From an uncultured Collinsella sp. (GTDB taxonomy: Bacteria > Actinomycetota > Coriobacteriia > Coriobacteriales > Coriobacteriaceae): 6,637 nt of DNA. A model generated the notes under the pieces. That model ran no database searches. It was not told the DNA's origin and was given only the letters and a program-made list of their open reading frames with translations. This document shows, piece after piece, positions 1 to 6,637 of this stretch; position 1 is the first letter of the stretch, and each line of letters begins with the position of its first letter. The stretch lies in the NCBI GenBank assembly GCA_905204635.1, contig CAJLAN010000096.1:1-6637 (forward strand). Reading direction: 5' to 3'. Made by a program: the position numbers and the translations under genes.

Positions 1-1
1 A

Positions 2-1195
2 CGCGCAGGCAAAAGCGTCTGCATCGTTGAGCGCGATGTTGCCTGCGGCCTTAAACTCCTTGCGACCGGCAACGGCCGCTGCAACCTTTCCAACGAATCA
101 ATTGATTTCCAGCGGTACAACCACCCCGCATTCGTCGAATCCGTCATGGGTCCCCGGCCCGAGCAAGAGCTCGGCAGTTTCTTCTCCTCGCTGGGCATCA
201 TGACGACCTCCGAGGAGGGCCGGCTGTATCCGCGCTCCCTTCGTGCCGAATCGGTGCGCGATGCGCTTCTCAACGCTTGCAATCACCTGGGTATCACCTT
301 GATCTGTGGAGCAAACGTTGCCTCGGCATTCAAAGCCCCCGAGGGCTGGACACTCCAAATAGACCGTCCCGCGCGAGCACTCAAGGCAAAAAAGCACGAC
401 GACCGAAAATCGGAGGTCCGCTCACTTCGGAAGGCGCTCGCCGACACCCCTCGCAAGAACGAGACGCTGCAGGCAAAGGCCGTAATTATCGCTACGGGCG
501 GCAGCCCCGCCGACATCGCGAAGACGTTCAATCTTTCCCTCACACCGCAGCGCCCCGTCCTCTGCCCCGTGTCGGCATCGGTCTTCGGCGGCCAGACTGC
601 GCTCAAGACGCTGGATGGCCTGCGCGTCCGCGCCCGCTTGACGCTCACCCGCAATCACGAGGAGCTCTGGCGCGAAGACGGCGAAGTGCTCTTCCGAACC
701 TTTGGCATCTCGGGCGTTGCCGCCTTTAACCTCTCCCGTCGCGTCCAGCGCGGAGACACGATTCTGCTCGACGTTTTCCCCGACCTCTCCAAAGACGAGT
801 TGCTCGATATGCTCAACCAGCGAGTTGAGTTGCTCGGCGGCTTTTCACCCCGCGACCCCCGCTGGCTCGACGGCATGCTCGCCCCGCAGTTCTCTCGCGT
901 TGTCTGCACCGCATTCGAACAGTGCCACCCCGGGTCGCACGACGTCATCCATCTGGTCTCAATCCTCAAGCACTTTAAGCTGCTCGTCGAGGGAACGACA
1001 GAGGAGCGTTCGGCCCAGGTCACGCGCGGCGGCGTGCCCATCGAGAGCGTCTCAGCTCCCAACCTCTGCGTGAGCAACGCGGCAGGCGCCCCACTTTACA
1101 TCTGTGGCGAGGCACTCGACATCGATGCCGATTGCGGCGGTTTCAACCTTGCGTGGGCTTGGATCTCGGGTATTCGCGCTGCAAGCAGCCTATAG
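2..1195 (+). CDS. HI0933/BaiN-like FAD-binding oxidoreductase, 5'-truncated by the window edge
   Basis: The reading frame is open from base 2 to a TAG stop, giving 397 visible residues; the start and the first FAD-binding glycine loop (GxGxxG) lie outside the window. The first visible residues still show the end of the Rossmann unit: Glu10 (VCIVE), the usual ribose-binding acid, then the family signature LLATGNGRCNLSN at 19-31. Further family motifs are GRLYP near 73-77, ATGG at 164-167, LFRTFGISG near 230-238, TRGGVP near 341-346, and the C-terminal FAD motif GEALDIDADCGGFNLAWAW at 369-387. These place it in the HI0933-like flavoprotein family (Pfam PF03486), often annotated as aminoacetone oxidase-like or BaiN-like. 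BaiN of Clostridium scindens is a bile-acid reductase, but most members have no known substrate, so none is assigned here. Residues about 122-158 form a lysine/arginine-rich insertion before the ATGG motif. A likely terminator follows 29 bases after the stop. The family call is firm; the substrate is unknown. Confidence 0.93.
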   Translation, partial: RAGKSVCIVERDVACGLKLLATGNGRCNLSNESIDFQRYNHPAFVESVMGPRPEQELGSFFSSLGIMTTSEEGRLYPRSLRAESVRDALLNACNHLGITLICGANVASAFKAPEGWTLQIDRPARALKAKKHDDRKSEVRSLRKALADTPRKNETLQAKAVIIATGGSPADIAKTFNLSLTPQRPVLCPVSASVFGGQTALKTLDGLRVRARLTLTRNHEELWREDGEVLFRTFGISGVAAFNLSRRVQRGDTILLDVFPDLSKDELLDMLNQRVELLGGFSPRDPRWLDGMLAPQFSRVVCTAFEQCHPGSHDVIHLVSILKHFKLLVEGTTEERSAQVTRGGVPIESVSAPNLCVSNAAGAPLYICGEALDIDADCGGFNLAWAWISGIRAASSL

Positions 1196-1205
1196 CCGCG
1201 CAGTC

Positions 1206-1211
1206 TATAAT
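1206..1211 (+). promoter_or_regulatory. Possible -10 box before the COG2509 gene
   Basis: A perfect TATAAT hexamer begins 11 bases after the stop of the upstream flavoprotein gene. At 16 to 18 bases upstream there is no recognisable -35 element (the 17-base position reads AAGCAG), and there is no TGn extension. If used, transcription would start near 1218 and run straight into the hairpin at 1224-1249. It may be a chance hexamer; AT-rich words are rare in this GC-rich stretch, which is the main reason for listing it. Confidence 0.3.
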
Positions 1212-1223
1212 CAAAACGCATCC

Positions 1224-1256
1224 GGGCCGTCTGGGACACCGGGCGGCCTCTTTCTT
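1224..1256 (+). terminator. Terminator-like hairpin with T-rich tail between the two flavoprotein genes
   Basis: Left arm 1225-1234 (GGCCGTCTGG) pairs with right arm 1239-1248 (CCGGGCGGCC) around a GACA loop: ten pairs, two of them G-U, with a possible eleventh G-U pair between 1224 and 1249. TCTTTCTT follows at once. This matches a Rho-independent terminator for the upstream gene, with an imperfect T-tract. Because it lies between a TATAAT and the ribosome binding site of the next gene, it could instead act as an attenuator in that gene's leader. Confidence 0.65.
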
Positions 1257-1262
1257 GCATCT

Positions 1263-1268
1263 AAGGAG
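1263..1268 (+). promoter_or_regulatory. Ribosome binding site that fixes the start of the COG2509 gene
   Basis: AAGGAG lies six bases before the ATG at 1275. The same frame stays open upstream to an ATG at 1104, but that start would overlap the preceding gene by 92 bases, and the added residues do not resemble the family's N terminus. The site therefore supports 1275. Confidence 0.85.
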
Positions 1269-1274
1269 ACCTCG

Positions 1275-2915
1275 ATGATCGAAATCACCCAAGTCCACGC
1301 GTCACTCGATGAGGCCGGCGACGAAACCGCCTGCCTTGCTATTGGTAGACGCGCCGTCAAACGAGCCCTGCGATGCGAGGATTCCCAGATTAAAGCCATT
1401 GAGCTCCATCGCAAGTCAATCGACGCCCGTAAAAAGCGAGATGTCCATTTTATTTTGAGCTTTCGAGTTGAACTGACAAGCTCCCGACTCGAGCAGGAGG
1501 TGGTCGACCGCGTCGCCGAGCGCGACCGCTCGCGCATCCGCATGGTAGACGGCGAGGCGCCTTCATTCCCCAACCCTGTCCCGAATGCACCCAAGGAGCG
1601 TCCCGTCGTTGTCGGCGCCGGTTGCGCCGGTCTCTTCGCCGCCCTGACCCTTGCCGAAGCGGGCCTTAAACCCCTGCTCATCGAGCGCGGCGACCCCGCA
1701 CTTCGCCGCTCGGAAGCGATTGATCTCTTTCTTAAGGAGCGTATCCTCGACCCCGAAAGCAATATCCAATTTGGCCTGGGCGGCGCAGGGACCTTCTCGG
1801 ACGGCAAGCTCAACACGGGAACCAAGAATCCTGCCCATCGACTGATTCTTGAGACCTTCGTCGAAGCTGGCTCACCTCGCGACATCCTGTGGGACGCCAA
1901 GCCGCACATTGGCTCTGACATCCTCCCCACCGTCGTCACCAACATTTCTCAACGCATCGAGCAGCTCGGTGGAACCGTCCGCTATCGAACAAAGCTCGTC
2001 AATATTCGAACCGATGGATCTGGCGCCATCACCGGCGTCGATGTCCAACCGCCCCAAGAAACCACAAGCGAGACAATCGCCACAAAGCACCTCATTCTCG
2101 CCTGCGGCCATTCCGCCCGCGACGTATTCGAGCTTCTCAAAGAACATAATGTTGCCCTCGCGCAAAAGACCTTTGCCATGGGTGTGCGCATCGAGCATCC
2201 ACAGCGCGACATCGACCGCGCCCAATATGGCCCTTCGGCGGGGCACCCGGCACTCGGAGCAGCCCCCTACAAGCTTGTCGCCCATCTCCCCAACGGCCGC
2301 AGCGTATTCTCGTTTTGTATGTGCCCCGGCGGACAGGTTGTCGCGGCTTCTTCCGAGCAGGGCCATCTGTGCGTCAACGGTGCCAGCCTCAATGCCCGCG
2401 GCGGGCGCAACGCGAATGCCGCCCTACTCGTCAACGTCACACCTGACGACCTTCCCGGCGATGATCCGCTCGCAGGCATTGAGCTCCAGCGCGCCTGCGA
2501 GCGAGCCGCCTATCGCCTGGGTGGCTCCAACTGGAACGCGCCGGCACAGCTCGTCGGAGATTTCCTTGAGGGACGCGCCAGCACGGCACCCGGAAAGGTA
2601 AAACCAACCTATCCACTTGGCGTGACCTGGACGGCGATCGACGATGCCCTCCCGCGGCATATCGTCGAATCGCTTCGTTTGGGAATCCCCCTGCTCGGTA
2701 AGAAACTGCGTGGCTATGACCGCCCCGATGCGGTCCTCACTGGCGTGGAGACGCGCTCGAGCTCCCCGGTCACCGTCACCCGCGATCGAACATGCCACGC
2801 CACGTCGACTCCGGGCCTTTACCCTTGCGGCGAGGGTGCCGGATATGCCGGCGGCATCATGAGTGCCGCCACCGACGGCGTCCGTTGCGCCGAGGCGCTG
2901 ATAGCAGACCTCTAG
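1275..2915 (+). CDS. FAD-dependent dehydrogenase of the COG2509 type
   Basis: The protein has 546 residues, about the usual length for this family of uncharacterised FAD-dependent dehydrogenases. Residues 1-100 form the small N-terminal domain typical of the family, including KSIDARKKRDVHF at 47-59. A Rossmann FAD site follows: GAGCAG at 114-119 and the ribose-binding Glu137 in LLIERG. The family hallmark FGLGGAGTFSDGKLNT is at 166-181, LACGHSARD at 275-283, FCMCPGG at 347-353, and the C-terminal FAD motif YPCGEGAGYAGG at 516-527. Two cysteines in FCMCPGG (348 and 350) and Cys518 next to the FAD motif are visible, but no iron-sulfur cluster pattern is evident. It is presumably a soluble cytoplasmic oxidoreductase, as no signal peptide or membrane segment is seen. 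Physiological substrate and electron acceptor are unknown. The gene follows another flavoprotein gene, with a terminator-like hairpin between them, and converges on uvrB. Start chosen from AAGGAG at 1263-1268. Confidence 0.92.
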   Translation: MIEITQVHASLDEAGDETACLAIGRRAVKRALRCEDSQIKAIELHRKSIDARKKRDVHFILSFRVELTSSRLEQEVVDRVAERDRSRIRMVDGEAPSFPNPVPNAPKERPVVVGAGCAGLFAALTLAEAGLKPLLIERGDPALRRSEAIDLFLKERILDPESNIQFGLGGAGTFSDGKLNTGTKNPAHRLILETFVEAGSPRDILWDAKPHIGSDILPTVVTNISQRIEQLGGTVRYRTKLVNIRTDGSGAITGVDVQPPQETTSETIATKHLILACGHSARDVFELLKEHNVALAQKTFAMGVRIEHPQRDIDRAQYGPSAGHPALGAAPYKLVAHLPNGRSVFSFCMCPGGQVVAASSEQGHLCVNGASLNARGGRNANAALLVNVTPDDLPGDDPLAGIELQRACERAAYRLGGSNWNAPAQLVGDFLEGRASTAPGKVKPTYPLGVTWTAIDDALPRHIVESLRLGIPLLGKKLRGYDRPDAVLTGVETRSSSPVTVTRDRTCHATSTPGLYPCGEGAGYAGGIMSAATDGVRCAEALIADL

Positions 2916-2941
2916 TGCACGAACTCTCACGTCCGAACGAC

Positions 2942-2977
2942 ACAGGCCCCGAGCTCCACAGGGAACTCGGGGCCTGT
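2942..2977. terminator. Hairpin between convergent genes, likely bidirectional terminator
   Basis: Arms 2942-2957 and 2962-2977 pair over 16 positions with one C-A mismatch (2954/2965), closing on an ACAG loop. The core ACAGGCCCCGAG is perfectly paired. It begins 26 bases after the + strand stop and lies three bases beyond the uvrB stop on the - strand, the usual place for a shared terminator. Neither strand has a real T-tract after the stem (+ reads TCGCTAC, - reads GTCGTTC), so it may need a factor or act mainly to protect the 3' ends of transcripts. Confidence 0.65.
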
Positions 2978-2980
2978 TCG

Positions 2981-5221
2981 CTACTTCCTGAATCGTGCAC
3001 CCTGGCGTTTTCTGCCCGAAGCAAAGGTAGAGCCCTTGCGAGCCTGCGAACGCAAACGCTCGATCGTTTCGTCCTCAGATGCGCCCTCAAGCATCGCCCG
3101 AATCTGAACGACGGCATCGCGCAGACGCGCCGCCTCCTCAAAGTCCATGGCGGCGGAAGCGTTACGCATGTCTTCCTCCATGGTCTCGACGATCCGCACG
3201 AGCTCGTCATGCGGTAGCCCTTCCAGCTGCTCGGCAAGCGTTTGCTCGGGTGCCACCGTCTCCGGCACGGCGCCCTCGCCGTTTTCGTCAGGTGTATAGA
3301 ACGCACCGTGACCCAGCGAATCGCCTCTCGAGCGTCCCTTCGAGCCCACAGTCTTTTCGGCCTCGGCAATAAAGCTCGAAATGTCGTTAATGGCCTTGCG
3401 GACCGTCTTGGGCACAATGCCGTGCTCTTCGTTATATGCCATCTGAATCTCGCGACGACGCTGCGTCTCCTCGATGGCCTCTTTCATCGAATCGGTAACA
3501 ACGTCTGCATACATGATGACCTCGCCGTCGGCATTACGGGCCGCACGGCCAATCGTCTGAATCAACGAACGGCGGTTGCGCAAGAAACCTTCCTTGTCAG
3601 CGTCGAGAATTGCCACCAGCGAGACCTCGGGAAGGTCTAGACCCTCGCGGAGCAGGTTGATGCCAACGAGGACATCGATCTTTCCCTCCCGCAGCGTTCG
3701 CAGGATCTCGACACGGTCCATCGTCGCCGTATCGGAGTGCATGTAATTGACCTTAATGCCGGCATCAAGCAGATGGTCGGTCAGGTCCTCGGCCATGCGC
3801 TTGGTGAGCGTGGTCACCAGCACGCGCTCCTTGCGGGCCACGCGCTCGCGAATCTCGTCCTCAAGATCGTCAATCTGCCCACGAACAGGACGCACATCGA
3901 TCTTGGGGTCGAGCAGACCGGTCGGACGAATAATCTGCTCAACGTCATTCTGGCTAACCCGCAGCTCGTAGTCGCCCGGCGTGGCCGAAACGTAGATGAA
4001 CTGGGGAATCCTCGCCTCAAACTCATCGAAACGAAGCGGGCGGTTATCGAGTGCCGAAGGCAGACGAAAACCATGCTCCACCAGCGTCACCTTACGCGAG
4101 CGGTCGCCTTCGTGCATGCCGCGGATCTGCGGCACCGTTACATGGCTCTCGTCGATGATGCAGAGCATATCCTTAGGAAAGTAATCGATCAGGGTAAACG
4201 GCGGCTCGCCCGGTTTTCGACCGTCCAGATGACGCGAGTAGTTCTCGATACCGTTACAAAAACCCATGGTCTCGAGCATCTCGAGATCATAGTCGGTGCG
4301 CTGCTGCAGACGCTGTGCCTCGAGCAGCTTATCAGTCGCCTTGAGCTCGGCCACACGTTTCTCGCACTCTTCGCTGATTGATTTCAGAGCCGCTTTGACC
4401 TTAGGCTTCTCAGTCACGTAGTGCGAGGCCGGCCACACGGGAATGGCCTCGTACTCACGCAGCATCTCGCCGGTGACCTCGTCAATCTCGGCAATCAGCT
4501 CGACCTCGTCGCCAAAGAACTCAAACCGCAACGGATGCTCGGCATAGGGCGGATACACGTCGACGACATCGCCGCGCACGCGGAAGGTGCCGCGTGCCAG
4601 GTCATAGTCATTGCGATCGTACTGAATATCGATAAGCGCATGGATAAAGTCATCGCGCTCGAGCGGCACCTTCTTGTCGACGTTCGGAGCTAGGCCCGCA
4701 TAGTCCTCGGGAGAGCCAATGCCATAGATACACGAGACCGATGCGACGACGATCACATCGCGTCGAGATAGCAGCGATGCGGTCGCCTGATGTCGCAGCA
4801 TCTCGACCTCTTCGTTAATCGAGGAATCCTTCTCGATATACGTATCGCTTTGCGGCACATATGCCTCCGGCTGATAGTAATCGTAGTACGACACAAAATA
4901 GACCACGGCGTTGTCAGGGAAGAATTCCTTGAGCTCGCTCGCGAGCTGAGCGGCAAGCGTTTTGTTGGGAGCCATGACCAGCGTCGGCTTCCCCAGGGCC
5001 TCAATAGTCTTAGCCATCGTGAAAGTCTTGCCCGAACCAGTCACGCCCAGCAAAACCTGATAGCGATCTCCGTCCCTCACACCCTGCACAAGCGACTCAA
5101 TGGCCTTAGGCTGGGAACCAGCGGGCTCGTATGGAGACACGACCTTAAACGGCACCTCAGAGCCCTCAACGCCAAAACGTTTAAGCTCTCCTCCAACACG
5201 CTCAACTTCAAATTCCGCCAT
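2981..5221 (-). CDS. uvrB: UvrABC excision nuclease subunit B (UvrB)
   Basis: UvrB receives damaged DNA from UvrA, verifies the lesion using its helicase fold and recruits UvrC for incision in nucleotide excision repair. The 746 residues show the whole architecture: Walker A GVTGSGKT at 59-66, [11 protein letters not shown] at 86-96, the damage-probing beta-hairpin [12 protein letters not shown] at 112-123, the Walker B motif DESH at 357-360, [10 protein letters not shown] at 410-419, [14 protein letters not shown] at 522-535, motif [11 protein letters not shown] at 555-563, and a C-terminal UVR (UvrC-binding) motif about 681-708. It is longer than the 673-residue E. coli protein: about 20 more residues precede Walker A, the linker before the UVR motif (about 621-670) is extended, and a basic tail (721-746) follows it. 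AGGAG at 5227-5231, five bases before the ATG, supports the start. It lies 51 bases after the transglycosylase gene, so co-transcription with coaE is likely. TATACT at 5247-5252 could be a weak internal -10, but no good -35 is present. I saw no GAAC-N4-GTTC LexA-type box in that gap. Confidence 0.98.
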   Translation of the reverse strand: MAEFEVERVGGELKRFGVEGSEVPFKVVSPYEPAGSQPKAIESLVQGVRDGDRYQVLLGVTGSGKTFTMAKTIEALGKPTLVMAPNKTLAAQLASELKEFFPDNAVVYFVSYYDYYQPEAYVPQSDTYIEKDSSINEEVEMLRHQATASLLSRRDVIVVASVSCIYGIGSPEDYAGLAPNVDKKVPLERDDFIHALIDIQYDRNDYDLARGTFRVRGDVVDVYPPYAEHPLRFEFFGDEVELIAEIDEVTGEMLREYEAIPVWPASHYVTEKPKVKAALKSISEECEKRVAELKATDKLLEAQRLQQRTDYDLEMLETMGFCNGIENYSRHLDGRKPGEPPFTLIDYFPKDMLCIIDESHVTVPQIRGMHEGDRSRKVTLVEHGFRLPSALDNRPLRFDEFEARIPQFIYVSATPGDYELRVSQNDVEQIIRPTGLLDPKIDVRPVRGQIDDLEDEIRERVARKERVLVTTLTKRMAEDLTDHLLDAGIKVNYMHSDTATMDRVEILRTLREGKIDVLVGINLLREGLDLPEVSLVAILDADKEGFLRNRRSLIQTIGRAARNADGEVIMYADVVTDSMKEAIEETQRRREIQMAYNEEHGIVPKTVRKAINDISSFIAEAEKTVGSKGRSRGDSLGHGAFYTPDENGEGAVPETVAPEQTLAEQLEGLPHDELVRIVETMEEDMRNASAAMDFEEAARLRDAVVQIRAMLEGASEDETIERLRSQARKGSTFASGRKRQGARFRK

Positions 5222-5226
5222 GGATA

Positions 5227-5233
5227 CTCCTAA
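5227..5233 (-). promoter_or_regulatory. Ribosome binding site of uvrB
   Basis: Read on the - strand, TTAGGAG is followed by five bases and then the ATG of uvrB. It supports the 20-residue N-terminal extension relative to E. coli UvrB as really translated; the next in-frame Met is residue 69, beyond Walker A. Confidence 0.75.
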
Positions 5234-5272
5234 CTCATATATCTGCAGTATACGCAGGCGGCAGGCATAGTC

Positions 5273-5854
5273 CTATACGAACCGATCGGGATAGAGGGTC
5301 TTGTAGCGAACCCAGGCATTATTGACACGAATCAGATACGCCTGCGTCTCGGGAAAGGTGATTGCATTATGAAGCGACGTGCTCTGCTGCGCCCATCCGT
5401 CGACATTGCCCATGCCGGCGTTATAGGCGGCAATGGCGCTGTCAGTCGACCCGTTAAAATACGTTAGAAGATACGAAAGATACGCACAGCCAAACTCGAT
5501 GTTCGTAGCGGGATCGTTAAGGTTATCGGCTGAATACTCGCTACCATCGACAAGACCCTTGGCTATCATATCCTGGGCAGTCTCGGGCATCAGCTGCATC
5601 AATCCCTGAGCGCCTTGATTCGACTCAGCCTCGGGATCCCAATTCGATTCCGACTTTATGACAGCACACACCAGATACGGATCGAGATTGTGCGAAATGC
5701 TCGATTGCTTTACGTACGCCTCGTAGTCAATCGGATACAAAGGCTTAAAGAAGGCGGCAGGAGCATACGAGTAGACGAGCGAAATAAGGCCGAAGACGAG
5801 CATAACGGTAAGTGGCGCCACGCGATACCACGTAAAGAAACGTGTCTTAGGCAT
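5273..5854 (-). CDS. Membrane-anchored lytic transglycosylase (SLT domain)
   Basis: Lytic transglycosylases cleave the MurNAc-GlcNAc bond of peptidoglycan, forming 1,6-anhydro ends. In the 193-residue form, residues about 10-30 are a single hydrophobic segment (signal anchor or uncleaved signal peptide), which would place the rest outside the membrane. The SLT fold follows: predicted catalytic Glu69 in IKSESNWDP, then GAQGLMQLMP at 81-90 and AAYNAG at 142-147, with an aromatic C-terminal part. It matches the short SLT/YjbJ-like type and has no visible LysM or other wall-binding domain. An ATG three codons upstream, at 5863, is also possible (196 residues), but AAGG would then touch the start codon; AAGGATGAGG is better placed for the ATG at 5854. 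The gene overlaps the end of coaE by 8 bases, which suggests translational coupling, and is followed 51 bases later by uvrB. Its role may be wall growth or turnover; no specific partner is shown. Confidence 0.9.
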   Translation of the reverse strand: MPKTRFFTWYRVAPLTVMLVFGLISLVYSYAPAAFFKPLYPIDYEAYVKQSSISHNLDPYLVCAVIKSESNWDPEAESNQGAQGLMQLMPETAQDMIAKGLVDGSEYSADNLNDPATNIEFGCAYLSYLLTYFNGSTDSAIAAYNAGMGNVDGWAQQSTSLHNAITFPETQAYLIRVNNAWVRYKTLYPDRFV

Positions 5855-6488
5855 CGGCCTCATCCTTATCCACTACATCCCCGAAGCCATGGCGCGCAAG
5901 CCATGCGTCCAGTTGTTCATAGAGCGAGTTATCGCCAGCCGCATTATCGATTACCGTCGTAGCGAGATTACAAAGCGAAGCCTCATCAGGTTGGCATGCA
6001 GAGCGCGCATCAAAATCAGAGGACTCCATACCACGATGAATGGCACGCTCGCGACGAACTGCTAAAGGAGCGCTGATAACCAGAATTTCATCAGCCAGGC
6101 CAAAAGCATCCTCAAAACCAGTCGGGGCAGAAACCTCGACAACCGCAAAGGGATAACGGGGGGACGAAACCGTGCAGCAAACCGGATCAAGAATCCTCAG
6201 TGACAGCTGTTCGATGAGAACCGGATGAACGATGCCATTGAGCCGCGCAACTGTATCAGGAGAGGCGAAAGCTCGAGCAGCGAGGACATTGCGGCGAATG
6301 CCGCCCTCCCCGTCCAGAATGTCCCAACCGAATTCTTCCGCGAGGGCGTTGACGATATCGGAGCCTGGCACATACAGCGATTTGGCAAGCTCATCCAGAT
6401 CGATAAGCATGGCGCCATGAGATTCGAGATAGCGGCAGGCAGTCGATTTACCCGAAGCAATATTGCCTAAGACAAAAACGGTAAACAT
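5847..6488 (-). CDS. coaE: Dephospho-CoA kinase (CoaE), somewhat divergent
   Basis: CoaE phosphorylates the 3'-hydroxyl of the ribose of dephospho-CoA with ATP, the last step of coenzyme A synthesis, in the cytoplasm. The 213 residues (usual length about 200) show a P-loop GNIASGKST at 8-16, an acidic IDLDELAKSLY at 29-39 in the place of the family's DADxxA motif, IVHP at 86-89, an Arg-rich lid segment (RRERAIHRG at 145-153), a Q-P pair at 166-167 where the family has its R..i..Q segment, and VIDN at 179-182. The P-loop is less glycine-rich than the common GGIGSGKS, and the usual PLLFE-like motif is replaced by APTGFE at 121-126. Start: AGGGAGGA at 6493-6500 stands four bases before the ATG at 6488; a longer frame to a TTG at 6617 has no supporting site and would begin inside the upstream T-tract. 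The gene is first in a likely coaE, transglycosylase, uvrB operon. Confidence 0.87.
   Translation of the reverse strand: MFTVFVLGNIASGKSTACRYLESHGAMLIDLDELAKSLYVPGSDIVNALAEEFGWDILDGEGGIRRNVLAARAFASPDTVARLNGIVHPVLIEQLSLRILDPVCCTVSSPRYPFAVVEVSAPTGFEDAFGLADEILVISAPLAVRRERAIHRGMESSDFDARSACQPDEASLCNLATTVIDNAAGDNSLYEQLDAWLARHGFGDVVDKDEADA
5858..5867 (-). promoter_or_regulatory. Ribosome binding site of the lytic transglycosylase, inside coaE
   Basis: On the - strand AAGGATGAGG ends three bases before the ATG at 5854; its AAGG part is nine bases from that ATG. The in-frame ATG at 5863 lies within this motif and would have no spacing, so 5854 is the better start. The site is inside the last codons of coaE, consistent with coupled translation. 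Confidence 0.55.
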
Positions 6489-6492
6489 CAAG

Positions 6493-6500
6493 TCCTCCCT
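6493..6500 (-). promoter_or_regulatory. Strong ribosome binding site of coaE
   Basis: On the - strand AGGGAGGA is followed by CTTG and the ATG at 6488. It is the best Shine-Dalgarno match in the window and decides the CoaE start, so that the protein begins directly with the strand leading into the P-loop. Confidence 0.85.
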
Positions 6501-6516
6501 AACGCCAATGGGAGTT

Positions 6517-6547
6517 ATTATCGCGCAAATACAAAAGAAGGACTCAA
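6517..6547 (-). promoter_or_regulatory. Candidate promoter for the coaE operon
   Basis: On the - strand TTGAGT (6542-6547) and GATAAT (6517-6522) are separated by 19 bases, longer than the ideal 17. The -10 is a five-of-six match. Transcription would start near 6510 and give a leader of about 20 bases. The whole gap 6489-6615 is clearly AT-richer than the coding DNA, as expected of a promoter region, but this exact pair is a weak call. Confidence 0.3.
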
Positions 6548-6615
6548 AATACAGCCAAACAGTAAGACAAGCTAAACGAAGGCGAGTTCTTGTATTACAA
6601 CTCTCTATTAAACGC

Positions 6616-6637
6616 AAAAAAAGGGGGAGGCCGCGAG
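6616..6637 (-). terminator. Right arm and T-tract of a terminator for the gene upstream of coaE, cut by the window edge
   Basis: Read on the - strand the edge gives CTCGCGGCCTCCCCC followed by seven T. This is the shape of the 3' arm and T-tract of a Rho-independent terminator; the complementary arm would lie just beyond the window. It would separate coaE from the preceding - strand gene. The pairing arm cannot be seen, so this is partly inference. Confidence 0.5.

Noticed and set aside
1..1195. Assigning the first gene as a bile-acid reductase baiN
   Set aside because: The family is broad, only one branch has that proven activity, and no other bile-acid gene is visible in the window.
1191..1209. 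Inverted repeat TATAG / CTATA around the first stop codon
   Set aside because: Five AT-rich pairs with a nine-base loop are too weak and likely to be chance; one arm partly overlaps the TATAAT word.
1104..1274. Extended N terminus of the COG2509 protein from an ATG at 1104
   Set aside because: It would overlap the preceding gene by 92 bases and cross the hairpin, and the family-like N terminus and the RBS both point to 1275.
1211..1945. Open frame of 244 codons on the - strand
   Set aside because: It is antisense to the FAD-binding half of the COG2509 gene, is very rich in Ser and Arg, and resembles no known family.
1849..2601. Open frame of 250 codons on the + strand in a second frame
   Set aside because: It lies inside the COG2509 gene, has Ser/Pro/Ala-rich low-complexity content, and no family features.
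3737..4381. Open frame of 214 codons on the + strand
   Set aside because: It lies wholly antisense to conserved UvrB motifs, has no RBS or recognisable family, and is a typical shadow in GC-rich DNA.
5222..5272. SOS (LexA) box or clear promoter directly before uvrB
   Set aside because: No GAAC-N4-GTTC is present. The TATACT at 5247-5252 has only TAGGAC at the -35 distance, too weak to call.
6489..6617. Extended CoaE start at a TTG at 6617
   Set aside because: It begins inside the T-tract of an apparent terminator, has no RBS, and adds residues before the strand that normally opens the P-loop domain.

Overview
The window reads as ordinary chromosomal DNA from a moderately GC-rich bacterium. 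Protein character (an elongated UvrB with a basic tail) and gene order (coaE, a small lytic transglycosylase, uvrB) suggest an actinobacterium of the Coriobacteriia, close to Collinsella. That placement is an inference from recognition, not from a search. No tRNA, rRNA, CRISPR array, insertion sequence or phage gene is visible.

Layout. The left half (2 to 2915) is read on the + strand and holds two unrelated-looking FAD flavoproteins: a 5'-truncated HI0933/BaiN-like enzyme and a complete COG2509-type FAD-dependent dehydrogenase. They are separated by a 79-base gap that contains a perfect TATAAT, a terminator-like hairpin and a strong ribosome binding site. The right half (2981 to 6488) is read on the - strand in the order coaE, lytic transglycosylase, uvrB. 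The two blocks converge on a strong 36-base hairpin at 2942-2977, three bases beyond the uvrB stop. At the far right edge a T-tract preceded by a GC-rich arm (read on the - strand) looks like the tail of the terminator of the next gene upstream of coaE.

How the genes relate. CoaE makes coenzyme A, the transglycosylase cleaves peptidoglycan from the membrane face, and UvrB is the damage-verification subunit of nucleotide excision repair. They are probably co-transcribed (8-base overlap, then a 51-base gap) but have no obvious shared pathway. The two flavoproteins have no assigned physiological substrate here.

I found no convincing new system. The points most worth a second look are the leader before the COG2509 gene, the pairing of two poorly characterised flavoproteins, a basic insertion in the first flavoprotein, and the extra segments of UvrB.
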